The position numbers and the translations under genes are program-made. 28,652 nt of DNA from an uncultured Gemella sp. Its GTDB lineage: Bacteria > Bacillota > Bacilli > Staphylococcales > Gemellaceae. This document shows, in pieces, positions 6,905 through 14,187 of this stretch. Numbering within the stretch: position 1 is the stretch's first letter; every line of letters begins with the position of its first letter. The notes under the pieces are model-generated. The model did not search any database, was not told the DNA's origin, and saw only the letters and a list, made by a program, of their open reading frames with translations. The stretch lies in contig NZ_CAAFUZ010000008.1 of the NCBI RefSeq assembly GCF_900766305.1, positions 1-28,652 of the forward strand. Direction: 5' to 3'.

Positions 6905-6965
6905 TTTTACTTACTTTTTATTACTTTCTAGTTTATTTTTTTCAAGTTATCATATATAATATAAT
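6905..6965 (+). promoter_or_regulatory. Repressor promoter with operator O2
   Basis: The operator at 6905-6926 differs from O1 at one base. Six bases further lies TTTATT (6932-6937), 17 bp upstream of TATAAT (6955-6960). The operator lies immediately upstream of the -35, so the same protein could repress or activate its own gene. The transcript would have a leader of about 30 nt with AAAAGGAATT before ATG 6998. Confidence 0.65.
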
Positions 6966-6997
6966 CAACGTAAAATAAAAAAAAGGAATTCAGTGAT

Positions 6998-7600
6998 ATG
7001 AAAACTATTATAGATAAAGAAGCTGTAGGAGCTCGTATAAAACAAATTAGGATGAATAAAGGTTATACTTTAGAGGCGTTTGGTAAATTATTCGGTGCTA
7101 AAAAAGGTAACGTTCAACAATGGGAAAAAGGTCGTTCTCTCCCTAATAAAGAAAGATTAGCTAACATCTCAAAAATAGCTGATATGACTGTAAATGAGTT
7201 ACTATATGGTTCAATTCATGAATATTTAGAAAACAACATTGATATATTTTTTAGAAATAACAATATATTAAACTCTGAAATGAAGAGTTTTTTTATAAAT
7301 GATCGTAAAGCTATAGAAAGAGCAAAGGAAAAAGCAAAAAGTGAAAACATTGATATAAACGATATCGAAAGTTTAAATCGTATCTGTAATGATATTATCG
7401 TGGAGATAAAAAGACGCCCAAGTAAAATAAGAGATAATATAGCTTATAAATCTAATGAACTAAATTTAATATTATATGATGAAATAGTCTATCATTATTT
7501 GAAATTAGTTGATATATATAGCAGAGAAAATAATGTAACAAAAGAGCAAGCTAAAAAAGAGCTCTTATCAAAATTCAATGAAGATATAAACAAACTTTAA
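6998..7600 (+). CDS. Island master repressor (XRE family, CI/Stl-like)
   Basis: A 200-aa protein. Residues about 11-67 are a classic XRE HTH (ARIKQIRMNKGYTLEAFGKL, NVQQWEKGRSLPNKERLANI). The rest is a charged helical domain with no S24/LexA-type Ser-Lys peptidase motifs and no zinc-peptidase HExxH motif. It is divergent from the Cro-like gene across a 199-bp operator region, the usual place for a lysogeny repressor. Lacking a self-cleavage domain, it is more likely relieved by a helper-phage protein, as for SaPI Stl, than by RecA; that is inference. A terminator lies at 7694-7726. Confidence 0.8.
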   Translation: MKTIIDKEAVGARIKQIRMNKGYTLEAFGKLFGAKKGNVQQWEKGRSLPNKERLANISKIADMTVNELLYGSIHEYLENNIDIFFRNNNILNSEMKSFFINDRKAIERAKEKAKSENIDINDIESLNRICNDIIVEIKRRPSKIRDNIAYKSNELNLILYDEIVYHYLKLVDIYSRENNVTKEQAKKELLSKFNEDINKL

Positions 7601-7693
7601 TATAAGTAAGATTTTATTTACTGGTTATCAACTAACAGTTACCTACCACTCAAGAAGCGGTATAGTTTAACTGCATTGTGTTTATAAATAGAA

Positions 7694-7726
7694 AAAAGCA
7701 CCAGTAAAATAATTGCCAGTGCTTTT
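7694..7726 (+). terminator. Terminator after the repressor gene
   Basis: Stem AAAAGCAC/GTGCTTTT with a 17-nt loop; the T-run is partly inside the stem and is followed by AGG. It is nearly symmetric and may act in both directions. It separates the repressor transcript from the integrase leader; a Chi-like motif lies just before it at 7653-7662. Confidence 0.6.
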
Positions 7727-7868
7727 AGGATTTAATAAAAATGAAAATTATATAAAATGATTTAATACATAGTTTCTTTATTAAAGAATATATACATATT
7801 ATATCATATAAATGCTGTTATATCAAGGTTTTGTACACTTACTTAAAATCACAAGCTGTTTAAACCGC

Positions 7869-7900
7869 TTCTAAGCGTTCTAATTATTAAAAGGTGTAAT
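7869..7900. repeat. Right copy of the dyad element
   Basis: TTCTAAGCGTTCTAATTA (7869-7886) is identical to 849-866, and TAATTA recurs as an inverted arm further on. A Chi-like ACCGCTTCT overlaps its left edge (7864-7872). It lies in the integrase leader, about 110 bp before the start codon. Confidence 0.55.
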
Positions 7901-7924
7901 TACATTCCCTATCCTTTAAAAATC

Positions 7925-7958
7925 TCACCACATCCATTATATGAGGTGATTTTCACCT
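7925..7958 (+). promoter_or_regulatory. Two mutually exclusive hairpins upstream of int
   Basis: GGTGA at 7945-7949 can pair with TCACC at 7925-7929, or (as AGGTGA) with TCACCT at 7953-7958. The alternatives cannot form together. This may be a small regulatory leader or chance in AT-rich DNA. No clear int promoter was found in the 410-bp gap 7601-8010. Confidence 0.3.
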
Positions 7959-7963
7959 AATCA

Positions 7964-7993
7964 TTTATTAATTTCTTTGATATGTGCTAGATA
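7964..7993 (+). repeat. 30-bp island repeat, copy 3, abutting the int SD
   Basis: Contains CTTTGATATGTGCTAGAT (7975-7992) directly against the integrase ribosome binding site; 30 bp match 6042-6071 with one mismatch. A protein bound here could block int expression, which would fit autoregulation by Int or Xis. Confidence 0.7.
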
Positions 7994-8010
7994 GAAAGGA
8001 AATGATAAAA

Positions 8011-9147
8011 ATGATTAAACAATATGAGAAAAACGGAAAGAAATTTTATAAGTTTAGAAATATTTATATAGGTATTGATCCTACTACTGGAAAAGAAATT
8101 AGAAAATCAAAGTCGGGGTTTACATCAAAAAGGGAAACTGAAATATATATATCAAACTTACGTACAGAATTTGATAATAAAAATTACATCAACAGCAATG
8201 ATATTAGTTTTCAAGAATTATATGAACTATGGTTTCAAGGCTATAAAGATACAGTCAAACCTAGTTCACTTTATGTTACTCAAAACGTGTTAAAGCAAAT
8301 ACTTAATTATTTTGGTAAGATGAAAGTAAAAAAGATAACTACTATTAGTTGCCAGAAGTATTTAAACACTAATAAAGATTTTTCCTATAGTCACATTAAA
8401 AAATTGAAAAGTTACACTAGCTTAATTTTAAAGTATGGTGTTAAAATGCAAGTAATTAATTTTAACCCTATGGATAATGCAACTATACCTAAGAGAAAAG
8501 AAGATACAAAAAACGAAGATACTTTATACTATACCAAAAGTGAATTAAAACAATTTCTTGATATAGTAGATAGTTACAATAATACTGAATGGAAAACACT
8601 TTTCAGATTACTAGCTTTTACTGGAGCTAGAAAGGGTGAAATACTGGCTTTAACATGGGAAGATATTGATTTTACAAACAATACTATTGATATAAATAAA
8701 ACTCTAGCAAGTACAGAAACTGCTGTAGTGGTTCAAACCCCAAAAAGTAAAAGTAGTGTTAGAATTATTTCAATAGATACAGAAACTGCACGTATTTTAA
8801 AATTATGGAAATTTAAACAACGTGAAGAATTTTTAAAGGTTGGTATAATTCCAAAAGCAAAACAACTTGTATTTGCTAATAGTGAGAATAATTTTAAATG
8901 GATCTTTTTCCCTAATTATACATTAAAGAAAATTTGTGAAGAACATGATTTTAAATTAATTAAAATACATGGTTTTCGCCATACTCATGCTTCTTTACTC
9001 TTTGAAAGTGGTAAAATGAGTATCAAAGCTGTACAGCACCGTTTAGGTCACTCTGATATTCAAACAACAATGAATATATATACTCATGTTACTCAATTAC
9101 AAAAGGATAATATAGGAAATGATTTTGCTAAATATATGGAAATGTAA
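8011..9147 (+). CDS. int: Tyrosine integrase of the island
   Basis: A 378-aa site-specific recombinase. Order: an N-terminal arm-binding AP2-like domain (about 1-50; GIDPTTGKEIRKSKSGFTSK), a SAM-like core-binding domain (about 60-160), and a catalytic domain. Visible active-site residues are Arg in FTGARKGEILALTW, Lys in TPKSKSSVRIISID, HGFRHTHASLL (His-x-x-Arg), GHSDIQTT and the Tyr nucleophile in MNIYTHV. I chose ATG 8011 because GAAAGGA lies 10 bp upstream and family members start with a similar M-I-x-x-Y-x-K-N-G; ATG 8002 and GTG 7984 are in-frame alternatives. It recombines the 27-bp att core in rpsO, converges with rpsO and shares a terminator with it. Confidence 0.93.
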   Translation: MIKQYEKNGKKFYKFRNIYIGIDPTTGKEIRKSKSGFTSKRETEIYISNLRTEFDNKNYINSNDISFQELYELWFQGYKDTVKPSSLYVTQNVLKQILNYFGKMKVKKITTISCQKYLNTNKDFSYSHIKKLKSYTSLILKYGVKMQVINFNPMDNATIPKRKEDTKNEDTLYYTKSELKQFLDIVDSYNNTEWKTLFRLLAFTGARKGEILALTWEDIDFTNNTIDINKTLASTETAVVVQTPKSKSSVRIISIDTETARILKLWKFKQREEFLKVGIIPKAKQLVFANSENNFKWIFFPNYTLKKICEEHDFKLIKIHGFRHTHASLLFESGKMSIKAVQHRLGHSDIQTTMNIYTHVTQLQKDNIGNDFAKYMEM

Positions 9148-9154
9148 AAACAGT

Positions 9155-9171
9155 CGTTACCGTTTCGTTAC
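9155..9171. repeat. Paired integrase arm-type sites, right end
   Basis: CGTTACC (9155-9161) and CGTTAC (9166-9171) have starts 11 bp apart, matching the left pair at 591-608 in sequence, spacing and orientation. They lie between the int stop codon and attR. Confidence 0.6.
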
Positions 9172-9185
9172 ATTCATAAAAAAAA

Positions 9186-9215
9186 GGAAAGCCGAAGTGT
9201 CTCAAACGGCTTTCC
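9186..9215. terminator. Island-borne terminator shared by int and rpsO
   Basis: A perfect 9-bp stem, GGAAAGCCG/CGGCTTTCC, with a 12-nt loop. On the minus strand it is followed by eight T, so it is a strong terminator for rpsO. On the plus strand it ends int (TATAAGCTTTTT follows). It lies inside the island, 11 bp before attR, and resembles the native rpsO terminator left at 412-448, including a shared TCTCAAA in the loop. Confidence 0.85.
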
Positions 9216-9225
9216 TATAAGCTTT

Positions 9226-9252
9226 TTAAAAATTATCTTCTTAATCCTAGAG
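9226..9252. repeat. attR, 27-bp direct repeat within rpsO
   Basis: Identical to attL (459-485). It covers the last codons and stop of the intact rpsO (stop at 9233-9235), so integration leaves the gene functional. The overlap with the coding end is a common choice for integrases that target conserved genes. Confidence 0.9.
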
Positions 9253-9505
9253 CTTTAATTAATTCACGGTATCTTTGGATATCTTTTTTAATTAAGTAGT
9301 CTAGTAAGTGACGACGACGGAAAACTTTTTTAAGTAATCCACGACGACCTGCGTGATCTTTTTTGTGAGTGTTTAAGTGCTCAGTTAAAGCATCGATTTC
9401 TGCAGTTAATACTGCGATTTGTACTTCTGGAGAACCAGTATCTGATTCGTGAGTACGGAATTTAGCGATAATTTCTTGTTTTCTTTCTTGACTAATTGCT
9501 GCCAT
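9233..9505 (-). CDS. rpsO: 30S ribosomal protein S15
   Basis: A 90-aa protein starting [17 protein letters not shown] and ending LIKALGLRR, with the family core [20 protein letters not shown] and [13 protein letters not shown]15 binds 16S rRNA helices 20-22 and nucleates the platform of the small subunit. ATG 9505 is chosen because GGAGGAAA lies just upstream; an in-frame ATG at 9520 precedes that SD and would add only MEEIA. The length fits the family (about 89 aa). It has its own promoter and leader. Its 3' end is the island attachment site, and its terminator is now supplied by the island. Confidence 0.97.
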   Translation of the reverse strand: MAAISQERKQEIIAKFRTHESDTGSPEVQIAVLTAEIDALTEHLNTHKKDHAGRRGLLKKVFRRRHLLDYLIKKDIQRYRELIKALGLRR

Positions 9506-9589
9506 TGCAATTTCCTCCATATAATTTTATTTTGCGACCTTAATCCTAGTGTAGAACCTGGAGGGTTTCTATACCACGAATAAGGAACA
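9506..9589 (-). promoter_or_regulatory. Structured rpsO leader, possible S15 autoregulatory RNA
   Basis: In the transcript CCTTA (9581-9585) pairs with TAAGG (9538-9542), enclosing a hairpin between GTGGTATAGAAACC (9564-9577) and GGTTCTACAC (9549-9558) with small bulges. S15 is known to repress its own mRNA through leader structures in several bacteria, including bacilli; whether this one does so is inference from position and fold. Confidence 0.5.
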
Positions 9590-9595
9590 TAAGTT

Positions 9596-9624
9596 ATTTT
9601 ACACTATTTTTTAACATAATTCAA
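9596..9624 (-). promoter_or_regulatory. rpsO promoter
   Basis: Minus-strand TTGAAT (-35, 9619-9624), 17-bp spacer, TAAAAT (-10, 9596-9601). It lies in the short gap after the ribF stop codon and makes rpsO independent of the upstream operon. Confidence 0.7.
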
Positions 9625-9660
9625 GAGATAACACTTAAAAACAGTGCAATACTCAAAATT

Positions 9661-10584
9661 TTAGTAATCTTTTTCTTCACAAGTTTTTTTATCCAGCTTC
9701 AATTGCTCTTTTAAGTGATCGAAACTCTCAAATTTTTGTTCTTTTCGTAAAAATTCATAGAAGTAAATTTCGATTTTTTCTCCATATATATCTTCATCAA
9801 AATCTAAAATATGTGTTTCTATAAATTTTTTATTTTTTTCATCTGAAACTGTTGGATTATAACCAATATTTGTAACTGATTTATAAATTTTATTATTAAC
9901 TTTAACCTTAGTTATATATACACCATTCGTCTCGGGTAATAGATATTTACCGTCTAATTCAAGATTAGCAGTTGGAAAATTAATTGTTCTTCCTAGTTGT
10001 CTACCTTTAACTACTAAACCAGAAATAGAATAGAATCTTCCCGTATATTCATTATATTTCGAAAATTCACCTTTTCTGACGAATTCTTTTAATACGGTCG
10101 TAGATATTTTTTCCTCATCTATTTTCTCTTTTTCTAGAACCTTTACTTCTATCCCACTATCTTTTATCAAATCTGGTGTTCCTAATCCCTTAAAACCGAA
10201 TCTATAATCAAATCCACAAAAAACCTTATCTACATTTAATTTCTTCAGTATATTATTGATAAATTCTTCAGCCGATAAATTTTGTAATTTTTCATTGAAT
10301 TCTAAATAATATACCTCATCCACACCAAGATTTTTTAATAGTTCGTTTTTCTTATTAGTCGGTGTAAGAGATTCCTCACTAGTTTTTCCAAAATATTCTT
10401 TCGGACTCTTATCTAAAGTAATTACTGCAGATATAAACCCTTTTTCTGCAGCCTCTACAGCACTCCCTATTATTTTTTGATGAGCTTTGTGAATACCATC
10501 AAAAAAACCTAATGCTGCAACTCTCTTTTTATTTTCTTCCTTAATCTCACTTATATCTGAAATATAAAATATTTCCATCTTCAT
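9661..10584 (-). CDS. ribF: Bifunctional riboflavin kinase / FAD synthetase
   Basis: A 307-aa cytosolic enzyme that phosphorylates riboflavin to FMN and adenylylates FMN to FAD. The N-terminal nucleotidyltransferase domain has GFFDGIHKAHQ (26-36); the usual last Gly before His is Ala here. A later segment reads CGFDYRFGFKGLG. The C-terminal kinase domain has GRQLGRTINFPTANL (about 194-208), NIGYNPTV and ETHILDFDEDIYG. It lies 4 bp after truB, as in many Firmicutes. Start ATG 10584 is preceded by AGTAGGTAG in the truB end; ATG 10578 is an alternative. Confidence 0.95.
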   Translation of the reverse strand: MKMEIFYISDISEIKEENKKRVAALGFFDGIHKAHQKIIGSAVEAAEKGFISAVITLDKSPKEYFGKTSEESLTPTNKKNELLKNLGVDEVYYLEFNEKLQNLSAEEFINNILKKLNVDKVFCGFDYRFGFKGLGTPDLIKDSGIEVKVLEKEKIDEEKISTTVLKEFVRKGEFSKYNEYTGRFYSISGLVVKGRQLGRTINFPTANLELDGKYLLPETNGVYITKVKVNNKIYKSVTNIGYNPTVSDEKNKKFIETHILDFDEDIYGEKIEIYFYEFLRKEQKFESFDHLKEQLKLDKKTCEEKDY

Positions 10585-10588
10585 CTAC

Positions 10589-11512
10589 CTACTCTATTAT
10601 TTTTGGAAATGTCGTTTTTACTGATAACAATTCGTCATCTTTATCTTTTAGATGATAAATTGCAATTGCCTCATTCTCATATGTAAAAACTATTCCATCT
10701 GTAAAATCGTAATCTGGAAATTGATTTTTTCTAAATCTTAATCCATTCATTACTTGCTTCGCTCTAAATTTCGGTATTTCAACAAATTGAAACTCCTCAA
10801 GAGCATATTCTTTTCTTAAAAGGCTTTGCTCCAAGTTTCCTTCTTGGACTTTTTGTTCAACTTCTGATAACTTCAAACACTTTTCCAAAGTTATCTCACC
10901 GCTTCTAGTTCTTGTTAACTTACTCATCGTACTAGGCAAATTTAATTTTTCACCAATACTTGTAGCTATAGTTCGAACATACGTTCCTTTACCACAGCTT
11001 ATATCAATTGAAAAATAAAACTTATCATCTTTATAATACTCACTGTTTTCTATAAATGAAATATCATAAATCTTAACTTTTCTCGTTGGAATTTCTACAT
11101 CAAATTGACCTCTTCTAGCATACTCATAAAGTTTTCTACCATTGACTTTAATTGCAGAATATATCGGTGGAGTTTGTTCTATTTCACCAATCATTGAAGA
11201 TAAAATCTCCTTTATCTCATTAATGTTAATATCACTTACTTTACATTCTTCTATTACTTCACCAGTAAGATCTTCAGTAGTAGTCTTAAGACCTAAGCAA
11301 ACTTCAGCTCTATAGCTTTTCCCTAAATCCATAGCATAATCACTTACTTTTGTAGCTCCACCAAGTAAAAGTAATAATACTCCATCAACTTCAGGATCTA
11401 GTGTGCCCGAATGACCGATTTTTTTCATTTGAAGAATTTTTCTTGCTTTAAAAACAACATCGTGACTTGTAATTCCACGTTCTTTGTAAATTGGTAAAAT
11501 GCCTTCAAACAT
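10589..11512 (-). CDS. truB: tRNA pseudouridine-55 synthase
   Basis: A 307-aa enzyme that converts U55 of the tRNA T-loop to pseudouridine. The motif KIGHSGTLDPEVDGVLLLLL contains the catalytic Asp39 (family form GHTGTLDPxAxGVL), followed by GGATK, KSYRAEVCLG, GKGTYVRTIATSIG and a C-terminal PUA-like region. Its ATG shares one base with the TAA of the upstream Fur-family gene (TAATG), so translation is probably coupled. The truB-ribF pair followed by rpsO is a conserved Firmicutes order. A single GAAGCGG motif lies in it (10899-10905), the only copy outside the island to its right. Confidence 0.96.
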   Translation of the reverse strand: MFEGILPIYKERGITSHDVVFKARKILQMKKIGHSGTLDPEVDGVLLLLLGGATKVSDYAMDLGKSYRAEVCLGLKTTTEDLTGEVIEECKVSDININEIKEILSSMIGEIEQTPPIYSAIKVNGRKLYEYARRGQFDVEIPTRKVKIYDISFIENSEYYKDDKFYFSIDISCGKGTYVRTIATSIGEKLNLPSTMSKLTRTRSGEITLEKCLKLSEVEQKVQEGNLEQSLLRKEYALEEFQFVEIPKFRAKQVMNGLRFRKNQFPDYDFTDGIVFTYENEAIAIYHLKDKDDELLSVKTTFPKIIE

Positions 11513-11961
11513 TATTTCTTATCCTCTTTTTTCAAACAATCTGGACACAAACCATAAACCTCAAATTTATGACCATCAATTTGATAACCTTTCAATTCTT
11601 CTATTTCTAAATTATCACATACATGGACATGAATTATTTTAGCTTTACCACAACTTAAACATATATGGTGGTGATGATGGTGATCAGTTTCTAAACATCC
11701 TATTTTAAAATATTTTTCACCTTTTATTTCAGTTGTTTCTAAAATTCCCAATTCTTCATAAGTACTTAGATTTCTATAGATTGTATCAAAACTAAGTCCA
11801 GGATACATCTTACCAAGAGTCTCCGAGACATATTTTGCATTTATATATCTATCCTCATTTACTAAAAGCTCAACCATAGCTTTTCTCTTCTCAGTATATT
11901 TATATCCTTTTTCTTTTAAAAGTTTCATTATCTTATCAACTTTTTCTTCTGATATTTTCAT
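11512..11961 (-). CDS. Fur-family metal-responsive repressor (perhaps Zur)
   Basis: A 149-aa dimeric regulator. Residues 1-80 are the winged helix (YTEKRKAMVELL, FDTIYRNLSTYEELGILE). The dimer domain has metal ligands: six His (94-99), CLSCG (C101, C104), HVHVC (111-115), H131 and a second pair, CPDC (139-142). The two CxxC pairs make the structural zinc site. The unusually His-rich stretch and the nearby HVHVC could suit zinc sensing (Zur), but Fur and PerR cannot be excluded. It lies in an operon with nfo upstream and truB downstream; AGGAGGTTAC precedes ATG 11961. Confidence 0.85.
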   Translation of the reverse strand: MKISEEKVDKIMKLLKEKGYKYTEKRKAMVELLVNEDRYINAKYVSETLGKMYPGLSFDTIYRNLSTYEELGILETTEIKGEKYFKIGCLETDHHHHHHICLSCGKAKIIHVHVCDNLEIEELKGYQIDGHKFEVYGLCPDCLKKEDKK

Positions 11962-11980
11962 AGGTAACCTCCTGTACTAA

Positions 11981-12856
11981 TTATTTTTTAAAGTCTACAA
12001 ACGTCTTATTTCTTAGCATTGCAATTTCATCTTTGTAAGGCGCAATATCTTTCTTTTCTCCATACCAAGGTGTTTCTAAAATTTTAGGAATATTAGCGAA
12101 TTCCTTTAGGTGTACAATCCTATTAATTGCATCAAAGCCAATACCACCATATCCGATATTTTCATGACGGTCTTTATGCGCACCTAATGTATTTTTACTG
12201 TCATTAATGTGTAAAACTTGAATTCTATCTAATCCTACTATCTTGTCAAACTCAGTTAGTACCCCATCTAAATCGTTAACGATATCATAACCACCTTCAA
12301 AAACGTGACAAGTATCAAAGGTAACAGTTAACTTCTCATTTAGTGTAACTCCATCAATAATCTGAGCAATTTCATCAAATGTTCTTCCACATTCACTACC
12401 TTTTCCTGCCATTACTTCTAGAGCGATATTAGGTTTCATATCTTTTGTTAAAACTTCATTTAATCCTTTAACAATACTTGCTATACCTACATCAGCTCCC
12501 GCCTTAACGTGTGATCCTGGGTGTAGAACGATATTTTTAGCACCAATCTTCTCAGTTCTTTCAATTTCTAACCTTAGAAAATCAACTGCAAGTTGGTAAA
12601 TATCTGGTTTAATAGTGTTTGCTAAATTAATAATATAAGGTGCATGTACTACAATATCACTTATATTTTTTTCTTTCATTAGTTTATGAGCTTCTTCAAT
12701 ACGCAGTTCATCTATCGGTTTTCTTCTAGTATTTTGAGGTGCTCCAGTATAAATCATAAATGTATCACTATTATAACTAGCTGCTTCCTTTACAGAACCT
12801 AGCATCATTTCTTTTCCAGACATTGACACATGTGATCCAATTTTCAAGTTTTTCAT
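11981..12856 (-). CDS. nfo: Endonuclease IV (AP endonuclease)
   Basis: A 291-aa TIM-barrel enzyme that cuts the backbone 5' to abasic sites in base excision repair. Family signatures with the trinuclear zinc ligands are visible in order: [77 protein letters not shown] and a final ILETPW. Length is normal. Its ATG overlaps the TAA of cshB by one base (TAATG); GAGGTAAA provides the SD. The 20-bp gap to the Fur-family gene indicates one transcript. Confidence 0.96.
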   Translation of the reverse strand: MKNLKIGSHVSMSGKEMMLGSVKEAASYNSDTFMIYTGAPQNTRRKPIDELRIEEAHKLMKEKNISDIVVHAPYIINLANTIKPDIYQLAVDFLRLEIERTEKIGAKNIVLHPGSHVKAGADVGIASIVKGLNEVLTKDMKPNIALEVMAGKGSECGRTFDEIAQIIDGVTLNEKLTVTFDTCHVFEGGYDIVNDLDGVLTEFDKIVGLDRIQVLHINDSKNTLGAHKDRHENIGYGGIGFDAINRIVHLKEFANIPKILETPWYGEKKDIAPYKDEIAMLRNKTFVDFKK

Positions 12857-14187
12857 TATTTACCTCTATTCGCCTTATTGCTACGTTTAGCAAATTTTCT
12901 TCTTTCTTTTTGTTTAAGTTTATCCATTTTATATTTATATTTTTTCTTATAACCTGGTTTAACTTTTTTAGAAACTTTAACTTTTGATTTTAATTTCTCA
13001 GTTAAGTTATGATCAGCTACGACTTTCTTTCTACTTTGACGTTTATTTCTGTCTTTAGCTTCAACGAATTCACCATTTCTAATATCTTGGTGATTAAATT
13101 CAATTCCACGTTTTTCTAAATCTTGTAATTTCTCTTCATCTTTATTGTTATAAATTGTAATACAGTCTCCACTTAATCCAGCACGTCCAGTACGTCCTGC
13201 TCTGTGGATAAAGAAATCTAAATCATTAGGAATATTGAAGTTAATTACATGACTTACTCCTTCAATGTCAATTCCACGACTCATTAAATCACTAGCTACA
13301 ACATAAGTGAAATCTAAGTTGTTAATTCTTCTTTGCATCTGTTTACGTTCACGCGGTGTTAAATCTCCGTGAAGTACACCTACATTTAATCCTTTAGAAA
13401 TAAGGTAACTACTTACTTCCTCTACTTCAGTTTTCTTATTAGCGAAGATAAGTGCTAAATAAGGATTAATAACTGTAGTAATTTCGTGTAATTTTTCTAA
13501 TCGAGATGAACTTTTCTCTGGAATTAAAATATATTCAATTTTTCCAAATTTTGCATTATCGACTTCGATATACTGTGCATTTTTTAGATATTTTTTTAGG
13601 AAGTGATTCATTTGTGTTGGAATAGTTGCTGAGAATACTAAAAATTGACAATTTTCTGCTGCTCTTTTAGAAATTTTATCAACGTCTTCCATGAATCCTA
13701 AGTCAATCATCATGTCACATTCATCAATTACAAGACTCTCAACTTCTTTAATAGCTAAGGCACTTGCTCTATCTAATTCTAATACACGTGTTGGTGTACC
13801 GATAATAATATGTGGAGCATTAGATACTCTTTCAATATCTCTATTTAAATCTTGTCCACCAATACATAGTGTGATTTTAATATCTTCTTCGCTGAAGCTA
13901 GCAATATGCAATGCCATATCGTATAATTGTCTAGAAAGCTCTCTTGTCGGTGCTAAAATTATACTTTGTGTTTTTTTCTTAGTTACATCTAATTTACTAA
14001 AAATTGGTAGTAAGAAAGAATGGCTTTTCCCACTTCCCGTTTGTGATTTTGCTACAATATTTTTCCCTTTTAATACTGGTGAGAATACTCTCTCTTGAAT
14101 TTTTGTTGGATTATCAAATCCTAAATCTATTACTGCCTTATTTACAAATTCATTAAATTTATATTGTTCAAATGACTTTGGTAACAT
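12856..14187 (-). CDS. cshB: DEAD-box family RNA helicase CshB
   Basis: A 443-aa cold-shock-type RNA helicase. The Q-motif region ([11 protein letters not shown]), Walker [13 protein letters not shown] (about 48-59), [19 protein letters not shown], motif II DECD ([13 protein letters not shown]), SAT (VFSATIP), [20 protein letters not shown] and [10 protein letters not shown] all are present. Motif II reads DECD rather than DEAD. The last ~80 residues are a very basic tail ([20 protein letters not shown]) for RNA binding. It is the first gene of the cshB-nfo-Fur-truB-ribF operon; AAAGGAGAT precedes ATG 14187. Confidence 0.93.
   Translation of the reverse strand: MLPKSFEQYKFNEFVNKAVIDLGFDNPTKIQERVFSPVLKGKNIVAKSQTGSGKSHSFLLPIFSKLDVTKKKTQSIILAPTRELSRQLYDMALHIASFSEEDIKITLCIGGQDLNRDIERVSNAPHIIIGTPTRVLELDRASALAIKEVESLVIDECDMMIDLGFMEDVDKISKRAAENCQFLVFSATIPTQMNHFLKKYLKNAQYIEVDNAKFGKIEYILIPEKSSSRLEKLHEITTVINPYLALIFANKKTEVEEVSSYLISKGLNVGVLHGDLTPRERKQMQRRINNLDFTYVVASDLMSRGIDIEGVSHVINFNIPNDLDFFIHRAGRTGRAGLSGDCITIYNNKDEEKLQDLEKRGIEFNHQDIRNGEFVEAKDRNKRQSRKKVVADHNLTEKLKSKVKVSKKVKPGYKKKYKYKMDKLKQKERRKFAKRSNKANRGK

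Larger units (their letters stand above)
459..9252. mobile_element. PICI-like phage satellite integrated in the 3' end of rpsO
   Basis: A perfect 27-bp direct repeat (459-485 and 9226-9252) covering the last codons and stop of rpsO bounds an 8,767-bp unit. The contents follow the Gram-positive PICI plan: tyrosine integrase at one end, divergent HTH repressor and Cro-like gene, AlpA/Xis-like protein, primase-helicase, iteron origin, and a RinA/ArpU/DUF1492-like activator as last leftward gene. No large terminase, portal, capsid, tail or lysis gene is present, which argues against a prophage. No conjugation or relaxase gene is present, which argues against an ICE. No small terminase, capsid-size or virulence cargo gene was recognised, so it is a minimal satellite. 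A decayed prophage remnant is the main alternative, but every core gene is intact. Confidence 0.85.

Noticed and set aside
924..7681. Dispersed ACTGCAT motif (about 929, 1129, 2944, 7670) as another island signal
   Set aside because: Short, variable context, and partly explained by proximity to the Chi-like motif; too weak to separate from chance.
939..7872. AGAAGCGGT as a DNA uptake sequence like the Pasteurellaceae ACAAGCGGT
   Set aside because: The resemblance is close, but uptake sequences are spread genome-wide, while here the motif is concentrated in the island; the Chi match GAAGCGG explains it better in a Firmicute.
459..9252. Complete or defective prophage
   Set aside because: No terminase large subunit, portal, capsid, tail or lysis genes or their remnants; the size and order fit a satellite.
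13691..14098. Plus-strand frame opposite cshB
   Set aside because: Fully antisense to a conserved helicase gene, with no ribosome binding site or recognisable product.
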